NCBI RefSeq assembly: GCF_016861975.1
Contig: NZ_BOMB01000020.1
Location: forward strand, 1-64,000
Length of the DNA stretch: 64,000 nt
Origin: Actinocatenispora rupis
GTDB taxonomy: Bacteria > Actinomycetota > Actinomycetes > Mycobacteriales > Micromonosporaceae
Direction: 5' to 3'
The notes beneath the pieces were generated by a model. That model was not told the DNA's origin. It ran no database searches and saw nothing but the letters and a program-made list of their open reading frames with translations. The number at the start of each line of letters is the position of its first letter. Position 1 is the stretch's first letter. Shown one piece after another: positions 51,088 through 60,073 of the stretch. The position numbers and the translations under genes are program-made.

Positions 51088-52401
51088 TCAGATCGCCTGG
51101 GGAAAGTCGAAGAACCGGTCCGGGTCGTAGGCGCGCTTGACCGCCGCCAGCCGCGCCCGGTTCTCCCCGTGGTACGCCACGGCCCCGTCGTCGAGCGCCG
51201 GATCGGGAAAGTTCGGGTACACCCGGCCCGACCCGTCGACGTGCGCGGTCGCCCACGCCGCGTCGACCCACGGATCGTCCGGCCCACCGACCTGTTCGAG
51301 CAGGTACCGCACGCCCCGGTGCGCGAACGCCGTCGCATCCGGCGCGACCCGGTCGTACGCACCGCCCATCGCGGTGAACGCCAGCCGCCGCGGTGCCGTG
51401 GCCCCCGGTGTACCGAGCCCGTCGAGCAGCGCGGCCACCGTACGGCCGGCCATCGGACGGGTGAAGAACTCCGACCTGATCCGTACCGCGCGCTCCGGCG
51501 ACTCCCGCGGATCGGCCAGCGTCGCCTTCAACCGGTGGTACGGCAGGCCGGCGCGCAGCTCCACCGCCGGCGCCGTACCGACCAGGTCGGTGAACCCGCG
51601 CAGCGCCTCGCGGGTCGCGGCCTCGTCCAGGGTGGCCGCGCCGAACAGCACCGCCCGCGGCGGCACACCGGGATCGGCGACGACGGTGAGGTTCGCGGTG
51701 AGCGCCTCCGGCGCGTACGGCGCCCACGCCTGCCACGCCGCGACCGTGTCGGCGAGCGGCCAGTGCGCCTCGATCCGCGTGGTCACCGGCTCCGCGACGG
51801 TGTCGAACCGCAGCGACGTCACCACACCGAACTGCCCACCGCCCGCGCCACGCAACGCCCAGAACAGCTCCGGTTCCCGCTCGGCATCGCAGTCGACCAC
51901 ACTGCCGTCCGCCAGTACCACCCGGGCACCGACCAGCCGGTCGCACGTCAACCCGTACTCCCGGCCCAGCAGGCCGATCCCGCCGCCCAGCGTCAGGCCG
52001 GCGATGCCGACCGTCGCCCCGCACCCGCCCGGCACCGTACGACCGTGCGCGTGCAGCTCCGCGTACACCTGCCCCAGGCGGGCGCCGGCACCGATCGTCG
52101 CGACCCCGTCGGCGGCTACCGACACGCCGGCGAGGCCCGACATGTCGAGCACCATCCCGTCCGTGGACGAGCGCCCCGCGAAGCAGTGCCCGCCGCCACG
52201 CGCCACCAGCCGACACCCACTCACCCTCGCGTACGTCACCGCCCGCGCCACGTCCGCCGCCGAGCCGCACCGCACCACGTACCGGGGACGCACCTGCCGG
52301 TACGCGGGGTTCACCGGACGGCGGGCCCGCTCGTACCCGGGTGAGCCGGGGTCGAGCAGGACGCCGTCGAGCGAGTCGCGGAACGCGGCAAGGTCGGACA
52401 C
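51088..52401 (-). CDS. berberine-bridge-enzyme-like FAD oxidoreductase
   Basis: A 437-residue FAD-linked oxidase of the PCMH/BBE type. VARGGGHCFAGRSS and PGGCGATVGIAGLTLGGGIG supply His and Cys positioned for bicovalent 8-alpha-His and 6-S-Cys attachment. The C-terminal YDPDRFFDFPQAI fits the family. Possible substrate: a carbohydrate or aromatic. GTG 52401. Confidence 0.9.
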   Translation of the reverse strand: MSDLAAFRDSLDGVLLDPGSPGYERARRPVNPAYRQVRPRYVVRCGSAADVARAVTYARVSGCRLVARGGGHCFAGRSSTDGMVLDMSGLAGVSVAADGVATIGAGARLGQVYAELHAHGRTVPGGCGATVGIAGLTLGGGIGLLGREYGLTCDRLVGARVVLADGSVVDCDAEREPELFWALRGAGGGQFGVVTSLRFDTVAEPVTTRIEAHWPLADTVAAWQAWAPYAPEALTANLTVVADPGVPPRAVLFGAATLDEAATREALRGFTDLVGTAPAVELRAGLPYHRLKATLADPRESPERAVRIRSEFFTRPMAGRTVAALLDGLGTPGATAPRRLAFTAMGGAYDRVAPDATAFAHRGVRYLLEQVGGPDDPWVDAAWATAHVDGSGRVYPNFPDPALDDGAVAYHGENRARLAAVKRAYDPDRFFDFPQAI

Positions 52402-52452
52402 CGCCCCACCGTACGGGCGTCGACGGCCCCGGTTCTTGAAGAAAACGCGCAG

Positions 52453-53286
52453 TCAGAGCCGCGGCGCCGGTCGTCCCCGCAGCGCCAGGAACGGCCCGTA
52501 CGAGGCGGAATGGTCGTGCCCGCACAGGCACCGGTCGACGTCACCGCCGAGGAGCTGCCGCGGCGTCAGCCCGGTCAGCCGCAGGCACTCCCGGCTCAGA
52601 TGCGCCTGGTCGGCGTACCCGAGGTCGACCGCCAACCCCGCGATGCCGTCCGCGCCCGGCCGTCCGGTCGCCGTGGCACCCGCCTGCGCCAGCGCCAGGA
52701 ACCCCTGGAACCGCAGCGTCCGTTGCAACACCTTCGGGCTCAACCCCACCGCGTGCAGGCACCGCCGGCGCAACTGGCTCGCCGACAGCGCCAGATGACC
52801 GGCCAGCCGGTCGATGGCCACCGGCCGCCACGGCATCAGCGTCCGGACCGCCTCCCCCACCAGCGGATCCACCCGCACCGAGGTCCGGTACTCGCGCAGC
52901 AGGTGGCGTTGCAGCAGGTGCAGCGCCCGCTCGGCCGTACCGGCCCCGGCCATCTCCCCCGCCAGCCGGTCCGCCACGCTCCCCCACAGGTCCGGCAGCC
53001 CGATCCGCTGGTCCACCAGGTCGTCGAGCACCGTCGGCAGCGCCGGCGCGGCCCCCGGAAAGAACCGCACCCCCACGATCGTCGTGTCCGGCGGGACCAC
53101 CTCGACGACCGCCCCGGTCAGCGGCCCCACCAGCGCGGGCACCCCGCCGATCGGGAAGTGGATCTCCACCCCTCCCGTCGGCAGGTGCCGCTGCACGTAC
53201 GCCGCCGGTCCGGTGCGCTGGATCCACACCGTCCGCACCGCGCGCGCCAACCCCGGCAGCGGCCGCCGCTCCACGTACGACTCCAT
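52453..53286 (-). CDS. AraC family regulator
   Basis: A 277-residue protein with a DUF6597-like N-terminal domain (VWIQRTGPAAYVQRHLPTGG) and a C-terminal AraC HTH (AIDRLAGHLALSASQLRRRC, GYADQAHLSRECLRLTGLTP). ATG 53286. It is oriented with the FAD oxidoreductase, 51 bases upstream of it, and could control it. Confidence 0.88.
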   Translation of the reverse strand: MESYVERRPLPGLARAVRTVWIQRTGPAAYVQRHLPTGGVEIHFPIGGVPALVGPLTGAVVEVVPPDTTIVGVRFFPGAAPALPTVLDDLVDQRIGLPDLWGSVADRLAGEMAGAGTAERALHLLQRHLLREYRTSVRVDPLVGEAVRTLMPWRPVAIDRLAGHLALSASQLRRRCLHAVGLSPKVLQRTLRFQGFLALAQAGATATGRPGADGIAGLAVDLGYADQAHLSRECLRLTGLTPRQLLGGDVDRCLCGHDHSASYGPFLALRGRPAPRL

Positions 53287-53328
53287 CGCGCGTCATCATC
53301 GCACCGACCGGCCACCGCGCCGCCCACC

Positions 53329-53826
53329 TCAGCCGGCGCGGGCCGCGCGCCACGCCTCGCTGTCGGTGAACCACGTGTCGAACCGCTCCTGCGTGTCCAG
53401 CAGCTCCTGCCGCGACGCCTGCCCGCTCAACACCCGCGCCAACAGCCGGAAGTACTCGAAACGCTCCACGCCCGGCGCGATCACGATCAACAGGTCCGCC
53501 GACTCCCCCGGCGCCGCCGCGAACGCGTGCACCTGCCCCGCCGGTACGACGAGCACGTCGCCCTCGGTCGCCGTGAGCACCTGCTCACCCGCCAGCACCT
53601 GCACGGTGCCGGAGAGGACGTAGAACAGTTCCGCCGACCCGGCGTGGTGGTGGGGCGTGGCGCCGTCGGCACCCGGCCCGAGCGTCACCCGCTGGGTACT
53701 CATCGCCCCGTCGGCACTGTGCGCGTCCACCAGCAGCCGGATCGTCGTGGGCGGCGCGCCGATCACCTCGGCGTCGGCGGCGCGGACGTGCACGGCGCCG
53801 GTCTCGCTCGGCGGCAGGAAAGACAT
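53329..53826 (-). CDS. cupin domain protein
   Basis: A 165-residue single-cupin protein: PHHHAGSAELFYVLSGTVQV (metal motif 1) and GDVLVVPAGQVHAFAA (motif 2). Metal ligands HHH and E are in place. The C-terminal DTQERFDTWFTDSEAWRAA is an added helix. ATG 53826; a 24-bp dyad lies 34 bases upstream. Confidence 0.85.
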   Translation of the reverse strand: MSFLPPSETGAVHVRAADAEVIGAPPTTIRLLVDAHSADGAMSTQRVTLGPGADGATPHHHAGSAELFYVLSGTVQVLAGEQVLTATEGDVLVVPAGQVHAFAAAPGESADLLIVIAPGVERFEYFRLLARVLSGQASRQELLDTQERFDTWFTDSEAWRAARAG

Positions 53827-53860
53827 GACGTACCTCCACGGGTCGGGTAGTTCCGCGACT

Positions 53861-53884
53861 TGATAGTACGCAGCCAAACTATCA
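53861..53884. promoter_or_regulatory. 24-bp dyad TGATAGT-N10-ACTATCA
   Basis: Perfect 7-bp arms, AT-rich against a GC-rich background; HxlR, MarR or TetR sites look like this. It sits in the cupin promoter. No such regulator gene is adjacent. Confidence 0.6.
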
Positions 53885-54129
53885 GACAGTGAACGGCGTG
53901 GGCCAGCCGTCGGCCCGAACATCGGCGCCACGATGCGGGCCGGGCCGGCGGACGCGGCCACGAGTCCGCCGCCACCTCAGGCACCGACGAGAACGTCGCC
54001 GCCCGCTCCCGCCGCTCCCAAGAACGCCTGCGGCCGAACGTCCGTGGCACCGTCAGGACCTCGCAGCCCGCTCTCGACGCACCCGAGAACACCTACGACT
54101 GAAGGTCCATTCGCAGGCGATGGACGAGC

Positions 54130-54275
54130 GTGCCGACGCGCCAGTTCCGGCGAGGGGCCACCGGCGCCAGCGATCCCCGGCGTGACGGGCGGGTGCCACT
54201 GGCGCCAGGATTCCCCCGGCGTGACGGGCGACCGGCCACTCGCGCCAGCGGTCCCCCGGCGCGGCAGGCAGGTGG
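54130..54275. repeat. 39-bp imperfect tandem repeat
   Basis: Units contain GCGCCAG then CCCCGGCG(TGACGGGCG). Clear copies start near 54163, 54201 and 54241 (spacing 38 and 40), with a partial one before. It lies in non-coding DNA; GC-rich minisatellite. Confidence 0.7.
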
Positions 54276-54507
54276 TGATCGCCGGCTCTCCCCCGCCGAA
54301 TCGCCGCTGAGCGCGGGTCGCCCCGCGACGCACCGATGGGGCTCCACCTGCCGGCCGCGACACCCTCGGCGTACGAGTACCTGCAAGGCGGTGGTCACCG
54401 GGCCGTCGGGGTCCGTTTCCGCAGAGTCGGACAAACCACGTGATCGGCGGCGTACCTCCGGAGTCGGTGTCCCATTATGGGCGGTGACGTACGCCACGCA
54501 CCGCAAC

Positions 54508-54521
54508 GCTTCCTAGGTAGC
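54508..54521. promoter_or_regulatory. palindrome-like GCTTCCTAGGTAGC
   Basis: Second copy of the 43762-43775 motif, with the same right flank (CTGGT, then AGT.ACGG with one base more). See findings. Confidence 0.5.
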
Positions 54522-54678
54522 TGGTCATAGTTACGGAGCGCTGCAAGATCGCCGTTGCGCTGGTGGAACGGTCCCGCGGCCTCTCCGGGCCGCGTCGTAC
54601 GGCGGGCGGTCCCGGGCCGGTTCGGTAACAGCGCCGAAACGCACCCCCGTGAAGCCTGGTATTCACCCACTCCACCGC

Positions 54679-54684
54679 TACTAT
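54679..54684 (+). promoter_or_regulatory. -10 element, leaderless start of beta-phosphoglucomutase
   Basis: TACTAT ends 7 bases before GTG 54692, so transcription would start on or next to the start codon. No ribosome-binding site precedes this GTG. Confidence 0.5.
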
Positions 54685-54691
54685 CGGTGCC

Positions 54692-55465
54692 GTGTTGGGG
54701 CTTCCGAACGGCGTACGCGCCTGCCTGTTCGATCTGGACGGCGTTCTCACCCGTACCGCCGTCGTGCACGCCGCGGCCTGGCGGGAGATGTTCGACGCGT
54801 ACCTTGCGGAGCGTGCGCGGCGGGAGCACACGACCGCCGAGCCGTTCACGCAGAGCGACTACGACCGGTACGTGGACGGCAAGTCCCGCCAGGACGGGAC
54901 GCGCTCGTTCCTCGCCTCCCGGGGCATCACGCTGCCCGAGGGCGCCCCGGACGATCCGCCGGACCGGGAGACCGTGCGCGGCCTCGGTAACCGGAAGAAC
55001 GAGATCGTCACCCGCCGGATCCGGGAGGACGGGGTCGAGGTCTACCCCGCCTCCGTGCGCTACGTCGAGGCCGCCCGCGCCGCCGGGCTGCGCCGCGCCG
55101 TCGTGTCCTCCAGCGCCAACTGCCGCGACGTGCTCGCCGTCGCCGGCATCACCGACCTGTTCGAGGAGATCGTCGACGGCGTCGTCGCCGCCCGCGACGG
55201 CCTCGCCGGCAAGCCCGCACCCGACACGTACCTGGCCGCCGCGCGCATCCTCGGCGTACGGCCGGACGAGGCGGCGGTGTTCGAGGACGCCCTGTCCGGG
55301 GTGGCGGCCGGGAAGGCCGGCCACTTCGGCATCGTCGTCGGCGTCGACCGGGTCGGCCAGGCCGCGGCGCTGCGCGAGCACGGCGCCGACGTCGTGGTCG
55401 AGGACCTCGCCGATCTGATGAGCCCCGACGCGCCTGAAGCGGAGCCGCATACCGCGGTGCGGTGA
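54692..55465 (+). CDS. pgmB: HAD hydrolase, beta-phosphoglucomutase type
   Basis: A 257-residue HAD-IA protein: [16 protein letters not shown] supplies the nucleophile D14 and D16, then [25 protein letters not shown] and [15 protein letters not shown]. Beta-phosphoglucomutase makes glucose 6-phosphate from beta-glucose 1-phosphate, the product of an inverting phosphorylase, so it pairs with the GH65 gene downstream. Probably leaderless. Confidence 0.92.
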   Translation: MLGLPNGVRACLFDLDGVLTRTAVVHAAAWREMFDAYLAERARREHTTAEPFTQSDYDRYVDGKSRQDGTRSFLASRGITLPEGAPDDPPDRETVRGLGNRKNEIVTRRIREDGVEVYPASVRYVEAARAAGLRRAVVSSSANCRDVLAVAGITDLFEEIVDGVVAARDGLAGKPAPDTYLAAARILGVRPDEAAVFEDALSGVAAGKAGHFGIVVGVDRVGQAAALREHGADVVVEDLADLMSPDAPEAEPHTAVR

Positions 55466-55538
55466 CCCGCGTCGGCCGGCGCGACCTGGGCCACCGGCGA
55501 CACCGGACCCCAGCGCACCGGCACCACACACAACCCCC

Positions 55539-55574
55539 TTGCCGCACCGGCGGACCACGCCACCGGTGCGGCAA
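55539..55574 (+). terminator. perfect 12-bp hairpin between pgmB and GH65
   Basis: TTGCCGCACCGG (55539-55550) pairs with CCGGTGCGGCAA (55563-55574) over a 12-base loop. There is no U-run, so it may be an RNA-processing or attenuation hairpin in the operon more than a full terminator. Confidence 0.5.
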
Positions 55575-55614
55575 ACACCATGACCAGACGTACGCACATG
55601 AAGATCGGGGAACC

Positions 55615-57966
55615 ATGACTACTGGCCGGGCGTTCACCGTGGAGCCTTGGTGCCTGCGGGAACTGAGCCTTGACCTGGACACCATCGCGCAGTCGGAGTC
55701 GGTGTTCGCGCTGTCCAACGGCCACATCGGGCTGCGGGCCAACCTCGACGAGGGCGAGCCGCACGGCCTGCCGGGCACGTACCTGAACGGTGTGTTCGAG
55801 CTGCGCCCGCTGCCGCACGCCGAGGCCGGCTACGGGTACCCCGAGTCCGGGCAGACCGTCATCAACGTGACCAACGGCAAGCTGATCCGGCTGCTGGTCG
55901 ACGACGAGCCGTTCGACCTGCGGTACGGGCAGTTGCACGAGCACGAGCGCAACCTGGACTTCAAGGACGGCGTACTGCGGCGCAACGTGACGTGGACGTC
56001 GCCGGCCGGCCGTACGGTGAAGATCTCGTCGACGCGGATGGTGTCGTTCACGCAGCGGGCCGTCGCGGCGATCTGCTACGAGGTGGAGCCGGTCGACGGC
56101 GCGGCCCGGGTGGTGTTGCAGTCCGAGCTGGTCACCAACGAGCAGCTGCCGGACGGGTCGGCCGACCCGCGCGCGGCCGCGGTACTGGAGGCGCCGCTGC
56201 GCCCCGAGCACAACGGGGTGTCCGGCGAGCGTGGCGCGGTGCTCATCCACCAGACCGCGCGCAGCGGCCTGCGGGTCGCGGCCGGTATGGAGCACCGGAT
56301 CACCGCGCCGGACGACGTGAACCTGCACATGACGACCGAGTCGTTCGACGACCTGGCGCGGACCACGGTGACCACGGTGCTGCAGCCCGGTCAGAAGCTG
56401 CGGCTGGTCAAGTTCCTCGCGTACGGGTGGTCGGCGCACCGGTCGGTGCCGGCGCTGCGCGACCAGGTGGCTGCGGCGCTCGCGGCGGCCCGGTTCACCG
56501 GCTGGGACGGGCTGCTCGCCGAGCAGCGGGCGTACCTGGACGAGTTCTGGCGGGGCGCCGCGGTCGAGATCGACGGCGACACCGAGATCGAGCAGGCGAT
56601 CCGGTTCGCGCTGTTCCACGTCCTGCAGGCGTCGGCGCGGGCCGAGGAACGGGCCATCCCCGCCAAGGGCCTCACCGGCCCCGGGTACGACGGGCACGCG
56701 TTCTGGGACACCGAGATCTTCGTACTGCCGCTCCTGACGTACTCGGTGCCCGAGGCGGTGGCGCAGGCGTTGCGCTGGCGGTACAACCTGCTGCCGATGG
56801 CGCGGGACCGGGCGCAGCAGCTCGGTCTGGCGGGCGCGGTGTTCCCGTGGCGGACGATCCGCGGTGAGGAGTGCTCCGGCTACTGGCCCGCCGGGACGGC
56901 CGCGTTCCACCTGGGTGCGGGCATCGCGCACGCCGTCGTGCGGTACGTGAAGGCCACCGACGACCGCGACTTCGAGCGGGAGATCGGGCTGGAGCTGCTG
57001 GTCGAGACCGCGCGGATGTGGCGCTCGCTGGGCCATCACGACACGCACGGCCAGTTCCGGATCGACGGGGTGACCGGGCCGGACGAGTACTCGGCGATCG
57101 CCGACAACAACGTCTACACCAACCTGATGGCGCGGCGGAACCTGTTCGCCGCGGCCGACTGCGCCGAGCGGTACCCGCACGAGGCGGGCGAGCTGGGCGT
57201 CACCGTCGAGGAGATGGCGACCTGGCGCGACGCCGCCAAGGCCATGACCATCCCGTACGACGAGACGCTCGGGGTGCACCCGCAGTCGGAGGGCTTCACC
57301 AGCCACGAGCAGTGGGACTTCGAGGCCACCGGCAACCGGTACCCGCTGATGCTGCACTTCCCGTACTTCGACATCTACCGCAAGCAGGCGGTCAAGCAGG
57401 CCGACCTGGTACTGGCGATGCAGACGTGCGGGGACGCGTTCACGCCCGAGCAGAAGGCCCGCAACTTCGCGTACTACGAGGCCATCACCACGCGCGACTC
57501 GTCGCTGTCGGCGAGTACGCAGGCGATCGTGGCGGCCGAGTGCGGGCACCTGGACCTGGCGCTGGACTACCTGGCCGAGGCGGCCCTGACCGACCTCGAC
57601 GACCTGCACTCCAACACCAAGGACGGGCTGCACATGGCGTCGCTGGCCGGCGCCTGCCTGGCGCTGGTGGCAGGCTTCGGCGGGCTGCGCGACCACGAGG
57701 AGGGCCTGTCGTTCGCGCCGAGGCTGCCGCGCGGGCTGTCCCGGATCGCGTTCCGGATGCAGGTCCGCGGGCATCACCTGCGGGTCGAGGTGACCGGCGA
57801 GCACGCGACGTACACGCTGGACTCGGGGCCGCGGATCCCGGTGCTGCACCACGGGGAGAAGCTGGTGCTGTCGGCCGGCGAGCCGGTCACCCGGTCGATC
57901 CCGGCCGCGCCCGACAATCCGGTACCGACGCAGCCGCCGGGGCGCGCGCCGCGGCGCCGCCAGTAG
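55615..57966 (+). CDS. GH65 disaccharide phosphorylase
   Basis: A 783-residue inverting phosphorylase of glycoside hydrolase family 65 (maltose, trehalose or kojibiose phosphorylase). HAFWDTEIFVLPLLTYSVPE and the acid catalyst E491 in TGPDEYSAIADNN are hallmarks; the N-terminal beta sandwich (residues 1-270) and C-terminal jelly roll complete the fold. It releases beta-glucose 1-phosphate for the pgmB product. GGGGAACC precedes ATG 55615; exact sugar unknown. Confidence 0.93.
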   Translation: MTTGRAFTVEPWCLRELSLDLDTIAQSESVFALSNGHIGLRANLDEGEPHGLPGTYLNGVFELRPLPHAEAGYGYPESGQTVINVTNGKLIRLLVDDEPFDLRYGQLHEHERNLDFKDGVLRRNVTWTSPAGRTVKISSTRMVSFTQRAVAAICYEVEPVDGAARVVLQSELVTNEQLPDGSADPRAAAVLEAPLRPEHNGVSGERGAVLIHQTARSGLRVAAGMEHRITAPDDVNLHMTTESFDDLARTTVTTVLQPGQKLRLVKFLAYGWSAHRSVPALRDQVAAALAAARFTGWDGLLAEQRAYLDEFWRGAAVEIDGDTEIEQAIRFALFHVLQASARAEERAIPAKGLTGPGYDGHAFWDTEIFVLPLLTYSVPEAVAQALRWRYNLLPMARDRAQQLGLAGAVFPWRTIRGEECSGYWPAGTAAFHLGAGIAHAVVRYVKATDDRDFEREIGLELLVETARMWRSLGHHDTHGQFRIDGVTGPDEYSAIADNNVYTNLMARRNLFAAADCAERYPHEAGELGVTVEEMATWRDAAKAMTIPYDETLGVHPQSEGFTSHEQWDFEATGNRYPLMLHFPYFDIYRKQAVKQADLVLAMQTCGDAFTPEQKARNFAYYEAITTRDSSLSASTQAIVAAECGHLDLALDYLAEAALTDLDDLHSNTKDGLHMASLAGACLALVAGFGGLRDHEEGLSFAPRLPRGLSRIAFRMQVRGHHLRVEVTGEHATYTLDSGPRIPVLHHGEKLVLSAGEPVTRSIPAAPDNPVPTQPPGRAPRRRQ

Positions 57967-57981
57967 CACGTGCGTGTCGGG

Positions 57982-58013
57982 AGGGGGTCGCGTCGTTCGG
58001 CGCGGCCCCCTTT
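57982..58013. terminator. terminator after GH65
   Basis: AGGGGGTCGCG-TCGTTCGG-CGCGGCCCCCT, 11-bp stem with one T-G wobble, followed by TTT. It separates the plus-strand GH65 gene from the convergent DinB gene. Confidence 0.8.
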
Positions 58014-58054
58014 CGCGTGCCCGGATCCGTTGGTACGCAAGGGATTCCTGGCGG

Positions 58055-58600
58055 TCAGCGCGGCGCGTCCTCGCCGACGAGGCCGTCGATGGACTCGCGG
58101 ATCAGGTCGGCGTGGCCGAGATGCCGGGCGTACTCCTCGATGAGGTCGACGAGCAGCCGGCGCAGGTTGGGCGAGCGGCCGTCGGCGGTGGTGTACGCGG
58201 CGGGGCGGTCCGGGCCGCCGTCGGCGAGGGCGGCGCTGACGTTGGCGCGGGAGCGGGCGACGGTGTCGCGCCACAGCTCGTACAGGTACGCGGGGCTGTC
58301 GTCGGCGGCGGAGTGCCACTCCCAGTCCTCGTCGGCGGCCCAGTCGACGGTGTCCCACGGCGGGTGCGGCGCGTTGCCGAACAACCGTACGGACAGGTAG
58401 TCGTCCTCGCAGTTGGCGAGGTGTTTGAGCAGGCCACCGAGGGTGACGGTGGAGGCGGCGGTGGTGGCGCGCAGGCCGGCGGCGTCCAGCCCGGCGCACT
58501 TCCAGGCGAACGTGCGGCGGATGCGTTCCAGGCAGCCCACCAGGGTGTCGGCCTCGGTACCGGCGACCGGCGGTTCGGTCGGTTCGATCGTGTCGTCCAT
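58055..58600 (-). CDS. DinB family protein (DUF664)
   Basis: A 181-residue four-helix bundle with LLKHLANCEDDYLSVRLFG and LIEEYARHLGHADLIRESID. Related to the DinB protein at 16402-16899. Divergent from a WYL regulator gene; a TCCGGA-type repeat (TTCCGGA at 58620 and 58637) lies between them and may be the operator. Confidence 0.87.
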   Translation of the reverse strand: MDDTIEPTEPPVAGTEADTLVGCLERIRRTFAWKCAGLDAAGLRATTAASTVTLGGLLKHLANCEDDYLSVRLFGNAPHPPWDTVDWAADEDWEWHSAADDSPAYLYELWRDTVARSRANVSAALADGGPDRPAAYTTADGRSPNLRRLLVDLIEEYARHLGHADLIRESIDGLVGEDAPR

Positions 58601-58661
58601 GCCGGGCACGCTAACGTCGGTTCCGGACGATCGACTTCCGGAAACCGAGGGAGCTGGGCCG

Positions 58662-59618
58662 ATGACCGGCGAGGACAGCCCGACCGCGCGGGCGCTTCGG
58701 GTACTGGAGCTGCTCCAGTCGGCGCCCGGGATCACCGCCGACCGGCTCGCGCAACGGCTCGGCGTCACCGACCGCGCCGCCCGGCGGTACGTGGGGATCC
58801 TGCGCGAGGCGGGCATCCCGGTCGAGTCGGTCCGCGGCCCGTACGGCGGGTACCGGGTGGGCCGGGGCGTACGGCTGCCGCCGCTGACGTTCCCGGCCAG
58901 CGAGGCGCTCGGGCTCGTGATGGCCGTACTCGACGGCGACAGCGGCGCGGTGGACCCGGACGATCCGGTGGGCCGCGCGCTGTCCCGGATCCTGCGCGTA
59001 CTGCCCGCGCCGGTGGCCCGGACCGCGGAGGCGGTGTGGCGGGTCAGCGCCGGCCGCCGCGAGTCGAACGCGGTACGGCCCGACCCGGACACGACGGCCG
59101 CGGTGGTCGCGGCGTGCGCCGACCACCGTCGGGTGCGGCTGGCGTACCGGACGGGGCGCGACAGCGTGATGGACGTGGACCCGTGGGCGGTCGTCCTGCG
59201 CCGCGGCAAGTGGTACCTGCTGTGCTGGTCGCACAGTCGGGACGCGCGGCGGGTGCTGCGGCTGGACCGGATCGTGTCGGTCGAGCCGCTGCCGGAGACG
59301 TACGAGCCGCCGGCGGATCTGGATCCGGTGGGCGCGCTGGAGGAACACCTGGGCCAGGGCTGGCGGTACGCGGCGGAGGTGGTGGTGGACGCGCCGCCGG
59401 AGCGGGTGGTCCGGTGGATCCCGCGCAGCCTGGGCCGGTGCGTACCGGCCGACGGCGACCGTACCCGGCTGGTCGGCAGTACCGACGAGCCGGAGTGGTA
59501 CGCGGCGCAGTTGGTGGGGCTGCGCACCTCGTACCGGATCGTGGGGTCGGCGGAGCTGCGCGCGGCGGCGGCGGATCTGGGGCGCCGCTACCTCACCGCC
59601 TCATCGTTTGACATCTAA
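58662..59618 (+). CDS. WYL-domain transcriptional regulator
   Basis: A 318-residue regulator: HTH RLAQRLGVTDRAARRYVGILRE, GPYGGYRVGRGVRLPPL and the WYL region KWYLLCWSHSRDARRVLRLDR. It is the second of two in the window, also divergent from a small enzyme gene. GAGGGAG precedes ATG 58662. Confidence 0.9.
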   Translation: MTGEDSPTARALRVLELLQSAPGITADRLAQRLGVTDRAARRYVGILREAGIPVESVRGPYGGYRVGRGVRLPPLTFPASEALGLVMAVLDGDSGAVDPDDPVGRALSRILRVLPAPVARTAEAVWRVSAGRRESNAVRPDPDTTAAVVAACADHRRVRLAYRTGRDSVMDVDPWAVVLRRGKWYLLCWSHSRDARRVLRLDRIVSVEPLPETYEPPADLDPVGALEEHLGQGWRYAAEVVVDAPPERVVRWIPRSLGRCVPADGDRTRLVGSTDEPEWYAAQLVGLRTSYRIVGSAELRAAAADLGRRYLTASSFDI

Positions 59619-59636
59619 CGCTTCGCCTTCTATCGT
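59608..59636 (+). promoter_or_regulatory. housekeeping-type promoter of the SnoaL-VOC genes
   Basis: TTGACA (59608-59613), 17-base spacer, TATCGT (59631-59636). It is a near-consensus SigA/HrdB promoter and overlaps the WYL stop codon. Confidence 0.7.
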
Positions 59637-59662
59637 TTTGCTGAGACGACGAGGAGGACACC

Positions 59663-60067
59663 ATGGGTACGCAGCAGGAGATCATCGAGTTCGGGCAGCG
59701 GTGGGCCGCCGCCGAGCAGGACGGCGACACCGACACCCTCGACGCGATCAGCACCGACGACTTCACCCTCGTCGGGCCGCTCGGGTTCGTGCTCGACAAG
59801 ACGCAGTGGCTCGACCGGTACCGGACCGGGCAGCTCATCGTGCACGAGCTGACCTGGGACGAGATCGCCGTCCGCGAGTACGGGACGACGGCGGTGGCGA
59901 TCGGGCGCTACCAGCAGAAGGCGGAGTACCAGGGGAACAACACCGACGCGACGCTGCGCGGCACCCAGGTGCTCGTCCGCGACGGCGACGGCTGGAAGCT
60001 CGCCGGCATCCACCTGAGCCCGATCGGCGCGCCGCCCGCGTTCGCCCGGCAGCAGCGGGAGGACTGA
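59663..60067 (+). CDS. NTF2/SnoaL-like (DUF4440) protein
   Basis: A 134-residue cone-shaped protein: FGQRWAAAEQDGDTDTLDAI, FVLDKTQWLDRYRTGQL, RGTQVLVRDGDGWKLAGIH. Function unknown, often stress-related. GAGGAGG precedes ATG 59663. The VOC gene follows 6 bases after the stop. Confidence 0.87.
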   Translation: MGTQQEIIEFGQRWAAAEQDGDTDTLDAISTDDFTLVGPLGFVLDKTQWLDRYRTGQLIVHELTWDEIAVREYGTTAVAIGRYQQKAEYQGNNTDATLRGTQVLVRDGDGWKLAGIHLSPIGAPPAFARQQRED

Positions 60068-60073
60068 GCGGTC

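Larger units (their letters stand above)
53827..54691. other. 865-base non-coding region
   Basis: Between the cupin gene (minus) and the beta-phosphoglucomutase gene (plus). No frame here has a recognisable protein. It holds a 24-bp dyad (53861), a 39-bp-period tandem repeat (about 54130-54270), the CCTAGG motif (54508) and a -10 element (54679). Confidence 0.6.

Noticed and set aside
53889..54506. Short frames on both strands in the 865-base gap
   Set aside because: Arg/Pro-rich, repetitive, no ribosome-binding sites, no recognisable protein.
55060..57969. A 969-codon minus-strand frame
   Set aside because: Antisense shadow of the pgmB and GH65 genes, Arg/Val/Gly-rich and without motifs.
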